Assembly (NCBI GenBank): GCA_020849825.1
Contig: JADZFP010000192.1
Span: 1-17,978, forward strand
Length of the DNA stretch: 17,978 nucleotides
From: Saprospiraceae bacterium
GTDB taxonomy: Bacteria > Bacteroidota > Bacteroidia > Chitinophagales > Saprospiraceae
Direction of reading: 5' to 3'
Shown one piece after another: positions 1 to 5,951 of the stretch; positions within the stretch are counted from its first letter, which is position 1; every line of letters starts with the position of its first letter. The notes beneath the pieces were generated by a model. It worked only from the letters and a program-made list of their open reading frames with translations, made no database searches and was not told the DNA's origin. The translations under genes and the position numbers were made by a program.

Positions 1-28
1 CAGTAAACATCCAATCAGCCAATGACCC

Positions 29-76
29 GAAGCCATCTCAAAACAGCTGCCCGCAGCGCATTTTTGAGATGGCTTC
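29..76. terminator. Nested hairpin, probable bidirectional terminator
   Basis: A perfect 15-bp inverted repeat, gaagccatctcaaaa at 29-43 and ttttgagatggcttc at 62-76, encloses a second GC-rich hairpin, gctgc/gcagc at 46-57. The inner hairpin is preceded by an A-tract (40-43) and followed by a T-tract (61-65), the layout of a bidirectional intrinsic terminator whose A and T tracts also pair. It probably ends transcription of a gene left of the window and insulates the membrane-protein gene that starts at 145. An attenuator is a less likely alternative. Confidence 0.5.
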
Positions 77-144
77 TATTTCGGCGCTGTACCTTGGCGG
101 CCGCACGCCCGGCCGGGCTGCGTAAATTGATCTGAACTTTTCCC

Positions 145-615
145 GTGGATAAAAAAAACGCCCTCCTGCTTGCCCTTGAACTCCTGTGGTGGTTTATCAC
201 CGCGATGGTGGTTGTAGCCGTTCTGTACCCGATTCAGAAGGCTATGCACGTATGGCCATTCAAAGTATCGAATATTGTCTTCATCGCGGTGTTTCTCACC
301 CTGGCCCGCTACACCTTTTTGCTCCAACACACGTTCGTGGCGCGTCGCCAGGTGTTGAAAATTGCGCTCATGCTGTTGATGTTTCCGCTAGTGTTTGCCC
401 TGATCGACGGAATGCACACTTTTATGAACTACGTTGAGGAACGCGGCTGGGATACCCTGACGGGGCATTTGCCCATGGGGCAAAAAGCGGCTATAGAGCG
501 CTATATCTGGAATGAGATGCTGTTTTTCGGGGTAGGCAGCATCATTGCCGCACCGGTGTTTGCCGGCCGGCTGATGATGTCCATTTGGCGGACGCGCAAC
601 AGAGGTACGGTGTAG
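145..615 (+). CDS. Small integral membrane protein of unknown function
   Basis: A 156-residue hydrophobic protein with about four predicted membrane segments, near residues 8-28, 43-61, 72-90 and 124-142. The loop between the last two segments is polar and carries Trp, Glu and Arg residues. The start is GTG at 145, because the first in-frame ATG (residue 21) would remove most of the first membrane helix. No family signature is recognised. The gene follows a terminator-like hairpin and converges on the small membrane protein gene at 621-884, with only 5 bp between the two stop codons, so it is probably transcribed alone. The reading frame is convincing; the function is unknown. Confidence 0.7.
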   Translation: MDKKNALLLALELLWWFITAMVVVAVLYPIQKAMHVWPFKVSNIVFIAVFLTLARYTFLLQHTFVARRQVLKIALMLLMFPLVFALIDGMHTFMNYVEERGWDTLTGHLPMGQKAAIERYIWNEMLFFGVGSIIAAPVFAGRLMMSIWRTRNRGTV

Positions 616-620
616 GTGGC

Positions 621-884
621 TTAGAGGCCGAGGAGATCGGCCAGACTTTTCACAATGCAAACCGCCCCCAGGGTTGTCATGACATACATGACAGTGGTAA
701 ACGACTGGTCGGAGTGAAACATCAGAAAGTTGATGCCGAAACTAAGGCCCATCAGGCCCACGCCTGCGCACAACCACACACGGCCGCGTTGGGCGGCATG
801 CCGGTTTTTCTCCCGCATTTCAGCATCGTCGGTGATGTTGACTTCGGCTACGTTGTTATGGGTGGTGTTATGTATCGGCTCCAT
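621..884 (-). CDS. Small two-helix membrane protein of unknown function
   Basis: An 87-residue protein. The N-terminal 35 residues are polar and rich in Asn, Asp, His and Arg, and are followed by two predicted transmembrane helices (about residues 36-55 and 64-84) joined by a short loop. There is no export signal, so the polar N-terminus is probably cytoplasmic. I recognise no family. It ends 5 bp from the stop of the convergent upstream gene and is divergent from the lipoprotein gene at 1128, with which it shares a 243-bp intergenic region. The frame has a plausible ATG and typical membrane-protein composition, but small size keeps confidence moderate. Confidence 0.6.
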   Translation of the reverse strand: MEPIHNTTHNNVAEVNITDDAEMREKNRHAAQRGRVWLCAGVGLMGLSFGINFLMFHSDQSFTTVMYVMTTLGAVCIVKSLADLLGL

Positions 885-1127
885 GATTAAGGCAGTTGAA
901 TTTTGATTTGAAATTGAAAATCGGAATTACTGTCCGGAATAACAGTACAAGAGTAATAATGTTTTGCGAAAACCAACAATCCCGCACGATAATAATTCTT
1001 CCAAAGAATAAAAGCCGGCAAATACAGGACCTCCAGCCAAGTCGCCTTTTATTATCTGCAATACCCAACCCTGCCCGGAAAGCATGCGTAATGGAAGAAA
1101 CATTCTTTCATAAAAAAGCATGCACCA
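885..1127. promoter_or_regulatory. Divergent intergenic region with a 6-bp dyad
   Basis: This AT-rich spacer separates divergent genes at 884 (minus) and 1128 (plus), so it should hold both promoters. It contains an inverted repeat, tactgt at 928-933 and acagta at 942-947, separated by 8 nt, which could be an operator or a small hairpin. A short direct repeat built on agcatgc recurs at 1081-1087 and 1118-1124, just before the lipoprotein start. I could not place a convincing Bacteroidota -33/-7 promoter pair in either direction. Confidence 0.3.
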
Positions 1128-2837
1128 ATGAAAAATCTCCTTTATTTCCTGTTTCCCGCCTTGTTGATGGCTTTTATCTGGCAATCGTGCTGGAAAGACG
1201 ATGCGCCACCTTTTTTCGAGCCTACGGCTGAAGTTTCCTTTTCCGGCCGGGTGACCGACGCGCAAGGGCAACCGGTGACCGATGCCGCTGTGCGAGCCGG
1301 CGGCGCATTTGCCAAGACCGACGAAAACGGCGTATTCCGCCTTCAGGCCGTGCGTCTGCCTGCACGCGACGCCCGGCTGTCGGTCAACAAGATTGGTTAT
1401 TTTGAATTTTCGCGCAGCTATATCGTCGAAGAAGGCGCTGAAAAACTGGTGGAGGTACAACTTGTCAACCGCGAACTGGTAGGTACGCTGAATGCTTCCG
1501 CAGGCGGCGCCCTTACGGTGCCCGGCGGCGGCAAGCTGGATTTTCCTGCCGGTTCGGTCGCCCGTTCCGACGGCAGCGTGTACAACGGAACCGTACGCGT
1601 CTTTGCACATTACATCGATCCGACTTCCGACAACTGGTTCCTGCAAATGCCCGGCGACCTGCGCGCTCTCAACCTCGGCGGTGAAGAAGTCGGACTCGTG
1701 ACCTTCGGCATGATGGCCGTCGAACTGGAAAGCAATGCCGGCGAACCCCTGCAGGTCGCCTCGGGCCAAACCGTGGAAATCCGGATGCCCGTGCAAACTG
1801 ACCAAAACTCGGCGGCGCCGGAAACCATTCCGCTGTGGTGGTACGACTCGGATCGTTCCCGCTGGATCGAGGAAGGCAGCGCCCAACGCCAGGGCAACGA
1901 GTACGTCGGCCGGGTGAGCCATTTTACGTGGTGGAACTGTGATTTTCCGGGAGAGCGCGTACAATTGAGCGGCCAGGTATTTTTGGGCGATCTCGACCAC
2001 CCCTTGTCAGGTGTACACGTGTGGGTTTGCCCGCAGAATAACTCGATCGGATGGGGTTGCGGACACGGAGAGACGGATATGGGAGGCAATTTTGCGGGCG
2101 GCGCGCCGCTGGGTATCCCGCTCGAAATAAGCATCAGCATTACTTCCGGACCTTGTGCCGGCCAAACCCTCTACAGCCAGTCGATCGGGCCGTTCAGCGC
2201 CGATACTGATCTGGGGGCGATCATCATACCGGGCAGTCAGCTGCAGTCATTTACCGTGAGCGGCCGCATAGCGGATTGCAGCCAGCAGGCAGTGTCCAGC
2301 GGATATGCCCGGGTTTTCAGCAATGGCGTTACGGGATATGCCTTTACGGACAACGACGGCAATTTCACGCACACCTTCGTTTGCCTGCCTTCTCCGGCCG
2401 ACGTAACGGTAACAGGTTACAACACGGCTTTGCTGCTTCAATCGGCGCCTGAGACTTTCACCAACGCGGTTTCGCCGCTGGCAACCGGCAATCTGGAAAC
2501 GTGCAACACGCTGACTGAATTCATTCAATACCTGCTCGACGGCGTGAGTTTTGTGGATGCTGACCCCGCAATTGAGTATTGGGCGCCTTATACCAACATC
2601 TACGGGGGACAGACTCCCTTCTTCATCAGTTTTTCCAATAATGCGCAAACAGGCGATTTCCCGGTACTCGGTTTTTCCGTCGGGCAGGATTCGATCGGAA
2701 CCCCTAATATCACGACTACCGTGACCGAATTCGGCAATCCCGGCGAACACGTGATCGGCAGTTTCAACGGTACCTACCAGGACGTGCAAGGCAACAACCA
2801 TACGGTTTCCGGCAGTTACAAGGTGCTGCGGCAATGA
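1128..2837 (+). CDS. Modular lipoprotein with carboxypeptidase-regulatory-like domain, probably surface exposed
   Basis: A 569-residue exported protein. The hydrophobic signal ends at Cys21 (IWQSC), a loose lipobox with Trp at -3. The residues after the Cys are W-K-D-D, which fits the Bacteroidota lipoprotein export signal (a K-D/E-D/E cluster soon after the Cys) that sends lipoproteins to the cell surface. Residues about 36-112 resemble a carboxypeptidase-D regulatory-like beta domain. Residues about 117-275 form a beta-rich domain (GGALTVPGGGKLDFPAGS, then FTWWN) often seen after such domains in bacterial surface proteins. A second regulatory-like repeat starts near residue 280 and another near 375. 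The C-terminal ~110 residues end in GSFNGTYQDVQGNNHTVSGS, like the calycin-like ends of many Bacteroidota lipoproteins. No catalytic residues are visible, so a binding or structural role is likely. It is transcribed alone and followed by a repeat array. Confidence 0.85.
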   Translation: MKNLLYFLFPALLMAFIWQSCWKDDAPPFFEPTAEVSFSGRVTDAQGQPVTDAAVRAGGAFAKTDENGVFRLQAVRLPARDARLSVNKIGYFEFSRSYIVEEGAEKLVEVQLVNRELVGTLNASAGGALTVPGGGKLDFPAGSVARSDGSVYNGTVRVFAHYIDPTSDNWFLQMPGDLRALNLGGEEVGLVTFGMMAVELESNAGEPLQVASGQTVEIRMPVQTDQNSAAPETIPLWWYDSDRSRWIEEGSAQRQGNEYVGRVSHFTWWNCDFPGERVQLSGQVFLGDLDHPLSGVHVWVCPQNNSIGWGCGHGETDMGGNFAGGAPLGIPLEISISITSGPCAGQTLYSQSIGPFSADTDLGAIIIPGSQLQSFTVSGRIADCSQQAVSSGYARVFSNGVTGYAFTDNDGNFTHTFVCLPSPADVTVTGYNTALLLQSAPETFTNAVSPLATGNLETCNTLTEFIQYLLDGVSFVDADPAIEYWAPYTNIYGGQTPFFISFSNNAQTGDFPVLGFSVGQDSIGTPNITTTVTEFGNPGEHVIGSFNGTYQDVQGNNHTVSGSYKVLRQ

Positions 2838-2846
2838 GGGAGGAGA

Positions 2847-3030
2847 ATACATTTTGCCGCGATGCGGCATGAAACACTCACACAATCATTCATTACTACA
2901 TACATTTTGCCGCGATGCGGCATGACTCACTCACACAATCATTCATTGCTACATACATTTTGCCGCGATGCGGCATGAAACGCTCTCGCAATCAACCATT
3001 ACTACATACATTTTGCCGCGATGCGGCATA
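2847..3030. repeat. Tandem array of 53-bp units with a palindromic core
   Basis: Three full 53-bp units (2847-2899, 2900-2952, 2953-3005) and a partial fourth (3006-3030) each begin with atacattttg and the core gccgcgatgcggc. The cores lie at 2856, 2909, 2962 and 3015, an exact 53-bp period. Each core is a 5-bp inverted repeat (gccgc/gcggc) around gat. The first 26 bp of each full unit are identical; the remaining 27 bp are similar but vary by a few substitutions. The array sits between convergent genes. No T-tract follows the hairpins, so they do not look like intrinsic terminators. A REP-like or satellite element is the best description. Confidence 0.9.
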
Positions 3031-3101
3031 CAGATCTAAGGGTTTTATACCCTTTGAGATCGACGCCCTTCAATTGCCGCATCGCGGCTTAACGTATGTA
3101 G
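3002..3101. repeat. Imperfect 27-bp inverted repeat closing the array
   Basis: The last direct copy (3002-3028) is matched by a reverse-complement copy at 3075-3101 with 24 of 27 positions pairing, including the whole core (gccgcatcgcggc at 3076-3088) and the outer ctacatac/gtatgtag ends. The arms enclose 46 bp containing a further small hairpin, aagggt/accctt at 3038-3054. The array is therefore three direct units plus a head-to-head pair, as in BIME-type or miniature mobile elements. No target-site duplication was identified. Confidence 0.8.
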
Positions 3102-3128
3102 AATTTCAAAATTCGCCTCACGGTTTGC

Positions 3129-3144
3129 GTGGATTTCAATCCAC
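3129..3144. repeat. Short perfect hairpin downstream of the ATP-grasp gene
   Basis: The inverted repeat gtggatt/aatccac (7-bp arms, 2-nt centre) lies 20 bp past the stop of the minus-strand ATP-grasp gene. It could protect or terminate that transcript, but no T-tract follows on either strand, so a terminator call is not supported. Confidence 0.4.
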
Positions 3145-3163
3145 AGCAGTTGAAAATATACCC

Positions 3164-4381
3164 TTACGTCTTCGGCTTTTTCGGCGCCGGGGCGCTGGCG
3201 TGATAGTCTTTTTGAATCTGGCCGGCGTAGTTGTCGAGCAATTCAAGAATGCGTTCGCGCTTTTCCGATTGCACGATCAGGCCGATATGGTGTTCCATAT
3301 TGCGCAGTCGCCAGACGATTTCCGGGTCTTCGAACTGATTGTCGTCGGGCCACTCCTGGCGGGTAAGCGAAACAATGATACCGGCGTAGAGTGAATTGAT
3401 TTTTGGCAAATTGTACTTCTCGCCTGTAGCGACGGCGACTTCGAGGCGCGCCCATTCGTACCAGATATTGATCCCCGACGAATATTCCACCATCTCGGCC
3501 AGGTGAGCCCCTCCGACGCGGGAGGAGGTTTCGAGGAAGTAAAACTTGCCGTCGTCGTGGCTTTTGATAAATTCGGTATGGCTGGCGCTGTATTGCATCC
3601 CGAAGGCGGTCATCACGTTGCTGGTCGCCTTGTGCAGTTGTTTTTCGTCTTTTGAACCAAAAGGCACGACTGCGCTGCGGAAAATTCCGCCGCCGTGCGC
3701 CACGTCAAAAGGCGGGGCCAGGTATTGCGAGGCGCGGGCAAAAACGATTTTTCCGCCTTCTGACAGGGCGTCGACGTGGTACACGTCGCCGGGCTTGAAC
3801 TGTTCCACCAGGAAATTATGCCGTTCGCCGCCAAGCGAGTCGAGGTGAGCCCAGAGTTCTTCTTTGGAATGGACTTTTTTCATACCCGTGGCGGAAGCCT
3901 GGAAACGCGGTTTTACGATCCAGGGGGTGGGCGTTTTGTCGGCAAACTCGTTGATCTGCTCGTCGTTGAACAAGGCGGAGAAAGGCGGCACCAGGATGCC
4001 TTCTTCCTGTGCTTTCATGCGCATGGCCAGTTTGTCGCGGAAGTGCCGCGCCGTCGTCTGGCCCATACCCGGTATGCGGAAGTGTTCGCGTAGTTCGGCG
4101 CCTTTTTCCACGTCGAAATCGTCGAGCGCCACGATGCGGTCAATTTTATGGTTGCGCATGAGCCAGGCCAGGCCACTGATCACGTCGGGCATGTGCCACT
4201 CATTGTTTTCTCCCTGATTGACAAAAAATATCTCGTCGATGGCCTCGCGGGCCCAGGGCTTGTGCTCCAGTTTTTTGGAGGTCAGAAAATACACTTTTGC
4301 GCCTGCCGCTTTGGCGCCGCGCAGGAAGTCGTTGCCTTTGAAATAGCTGGAAATGCAGAGGAATGTCGGTTGCTTGCTCAT
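3164..4381 (-). CDS. ATP-grasp domain protein (carboxylate-amine/thiol ligase-like)
   Basis: A 405-residue cytoplasmic protein with the three-part ATP-grasp architecture. An N-terminal Rossmann-like pre-ATP-grasp region covers residues 1-110, with ALDDFD near 85-90. A central ATP-binding lobe follows, with WIVKPRF at 154-160 (Lys157 expected to contact ATP) and LVEQF at 191-195. The metal-binding lobe has HTEF (Glu270) and FLETSSRVGGAH (Glu284, Arg288). Family members join a carboxylate to an amine or thiol through an acyl-phosphate; the substrate cannot be read from the sequence. The C-terminus is basic and low in complexity (PAPKKPKT). The start ATG at 4381 gives the expected MSKQPTFLCISS beta strand. 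The gene is followed by repeats and preceded by a 109-bp spacer, so it is probably monocistronic. Possible roles include peptide or amino-acid ligation or cofactor synthesis. Confidence 0.85.
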   Translation of the reverse strand: MSKQPTFLCISSYFKGNDFLRGAKAAGAKVYFLTSKKLEHKPWAREAIDEIFFVNQGENNEWHMPDVISGLAWLMRNHKIDRIVALDDFDVEKGAELREHFRIPGMGQTTARHFRDKLAMRMKAQEEGILVPPFSALFNDEQINEFADKTPTPWIVKPRFQASATGMKKVHSKEELWAHLDSLGGERHNFLVEQFKPGDVYHVDALSEGGKIVFARASQYLAPPFDVAHGGGIFRSAVVPFGSKDEKQLHKATSNVMTAFGMQYSASHTEFIKSHDDGKFYFLETSSRVGGAHLAEMVEYSSGINIWYEWARLEVAVATGEKYNLPKINSLYAGIIVSLTRQEWPDDNQFEDPEIVWRLRNMEHHIGLIVQSEKRERILELLDNYAGQIQKDYHASAPAPKKPKT

Positions 4382-4428
4382 AACGGTGGTCGGGTAAAAC
4401 TACGAATGAGGCAAAGCAACGAAAAATA

Positions 4429-4463
4429 TTGAGGATTTGAGGATGTGAAGATGCAAGGATTTG
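4429..4463. repeat. Degenerate GAGGATTTG-type short tandem repeat
   Basis: The spacer between the two minus-strand genes holds consecutive variants of gaggatttg (gaggatttg, aggatgtg, aagatg, aaggatttg). From memory, short repeats of this kind are frequent in intergenic regions of some Bacteroidota genomes; I have no alignment to confirm this. No function is evident. The rest of the spacer (4382-4490) shows no gene or clear terminator. Confidence 0.4.
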
Positions 4464-4490
4464 ACCGCGCATCGCTTATGGTCCGCAGCC

Positions 4491-5771
4491 TCAGGTTTTC
4501 TGGTGTTTTTTCTTGGCGGCCGGAAACAGAATGTTGTTCAGGATAAGCCGGTAACCAGGCGAGGTCGGGTGCAGGTTCAGGTCGGTGGGCGGATCGCCGA
4601 CGAAGTGGCGGTAGTCTTCGGGATCGTGGCCGCCGTAGTAGGTGAAAAAGCCCTTTCCATAGGCGCTGTGGATATAACGAGCCTCGTTGGCGGGTTTGTT
4701 TTCACCCATGATGAGCACCTGGGGTTTGATAAATTTTTTGATAAAAGCCGTGCTTTGGCCCATAAATCCCTTCACCGTGCGGGTATGGCACTGGGTAAGC
4801 ATGGTGGGCACGGGGTCCCATTTGGCTGAAAAATCGAACAGGGTGAAATAGTCCTGCTCCGGATCGACATTGCGGCCGAGGTTGTGATCGACTGTGGAGT
4901 GTTCGTAGGTCAGCGGGTCGCGAATGAGTTGAAAATCGGTGAACGCCAGGGTTTGGGAGAAATCCAGTTTAGACTGGGCATTCGGGTCGGCCGGGTCGCC
5001 GTCGTAAATTTCCGCGCAAATATCGACGCCATTGGCGGCCAGGGCGATGTCGTAGGTATCGGTAGCGGAGCACATGGCGAACATGAAGCCGCCGCCCATT
5101 ACGTATTCGCGGATTTTTTTGGCCACGGCCAGTTTGAGTTCGCTGGTTTTATCAAAACCGTTCTGGCGGGCGAGGCCTTCCATCATGCGCACGTGGTCGC
5201 GGTACCAGGGCTGGTTGTGGTACGACGCGTAAAATTTGCCGTACATGCCCGTGAAGTCCTCGTGGTGCAGGTGCAGCCAGTCGTATTCGAGCCATTTGCC
5301 TTGCAGCACTTCGGTGTCGTACACCACGTCGTAGGGTATTTCGGCGTAGGTGAGCACCATGGTCACGGCATCGTCCCAGGGTTGTATTTCTTCGCCTTTT
5401 TCGTTTTTTTCGGGGGTATAAACGGCAATTTTGGGCGCTTTTTCGAGTTTGATGGCGTCCATATTCACCTCCGGATTGGCGATTTCGTTGAGGATATTGG
5501 TGAATTGCGCGTTGGCAATCACTTCGTAGCTCACGCCGCGGGTTTTGCACTCTTTTTCAAAAGTCGGGGTGTATTCGAAGCAAAAACTACCGCCCCGGTA
5601 GTTGAGCAGCCACCAGGCTTCCACGCCCTGGGAAATGACCCAGTACGTGATGCCGTAGGCTTTGAGGTGGTTGCGCTGGCTCACCTCGTCCATCGGCAAC
5701 AAAATATAGGAAGCGCGGGCTTGTTGGGCAGCCAGGGCCAGCAGAGCAAAAACAACGAGAAATTTACGCAT
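4491..5771 (-). CDS. Exported protein of the Bacteroidota 'asparagine synthetase B' annotation family
   Basis: A 426-residue protein with a clear signal peptide (residues 1-20, cleaved after ARA) followed by SYILLPMDE and the conserved AYGITYW. The open frame runs upstream to 6209, but the ATG at 5771 is chosen because it places the signal peptide at the N-terminus. Sequences like this are commonly named asparagine synthetase B in Bacteroidota. I see neither an N-terminal nucleophile Cys nor an asparagine-synthase PP-loop motif. Features visible instead are HLHHEDFTG (167-175), GGGFMFAMCSATD (226-238, Cys234) and a C-terminal YGGHDPEDYRH, which recall glutamine-amidotransferase-like (flavodoxin-like fold) proteins. 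It is therefore probably a periplasmic enzyme or binding protein of unknown activity. It diverges from the cyclase gene. Confidence 0.8.
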   Translation of the reverse strand: MRKFLVVFALLALAAQQARASYILLPMDEVSQRNHLKAYGITYWVISQGVEAWWLLNYRGGSFCFEYTPTFEKECKTRGVSYEVIANAQFTNILNEIANPEVNMDAIKLEKAPKIAVYTPEKNEKGEEIQPWDDAVTMVLTYAEIPYDVVYDTEVLQGKWLEYDWLHLHHEDFTGMYGKFYASYHNQPWYRDHVRMMEGLARQNGFDKTSELKLAVAKKIREYVMGGGFMFAMCSATDTYDIALAANGVDICAEIYDGDPADPNAQSKLDFSQTLAFTDFQLIRDPLTYEHSTVDHNLGRNVDPEQDYFTLFDFSAKWDPVPTMLTQCHTRTVKGFMGQSTAFIKKFIKPQVLIMGENKPANEARYIHSAYGKGFFTYYGGHDPEDYRHFVGDPPTDLNLHPTSPGYRLILNNILFPAAKKKHQKT

Positions 5772-5843
5772 GTCGTGACGTGTTGATAGGCATGGGGAAA
5801 ACGCCGCAGGGCGGAAAAAGATTTTCCAGCTCAATGGATCAGG

Positions 5844-5851
5844 CAAAAATA
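5844..5851 (-). promoter_or_regulatory. Candidate Bacteroidota -7 element for the exported protein gene
   Basis: On the minus strand the octamer reads TATTTTTG and matches the Bacteroidota -7 consensus TAnnTTTG. It lies about 73 nt upstream of the ATG at 5771, which would give a leader of roughly 65 nt. No good TTG -33 box sits at the usual 19-nt spacing, so this is only a candidate. Confidence 0.3.
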
Positions 5852-5951
5852 CAACCGAAACAGGCGAAAGACGCGCCCTTCTGCGACCAACGAGGCGCGT
5901 TCGCCGAAAAATGACCGGTTCATTACCGTGAGGAGCGCGTATTTTTCCGGG

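Noticed and set aside
927..2000. 357-codon open frame on the minus strand
   Set aside because: It overlaps the lipoprotein gene, whose signal peptide, lipobox and domains support the plus strand.
2847..3030. Regularly spaced palindromic repeats resembling a CRISPR array
   Set aside because: The 27-bp segments between the conserved blocks are close copies of each other rather than unique spacers, and no cas gene is in the window.
3038..3054. Hairpin aagggt/accctt as an intrinsic terminator
   Set aside because: It is AT-rich with a short stem, and no T-tract follows on either strand.
4884..5786. 300-codon open frame on the plus strand
   Set aside because: It is antisense to the exported 'asparagine synthetase B'-like gene and has the same shadow-type composition with no recognisable domain.
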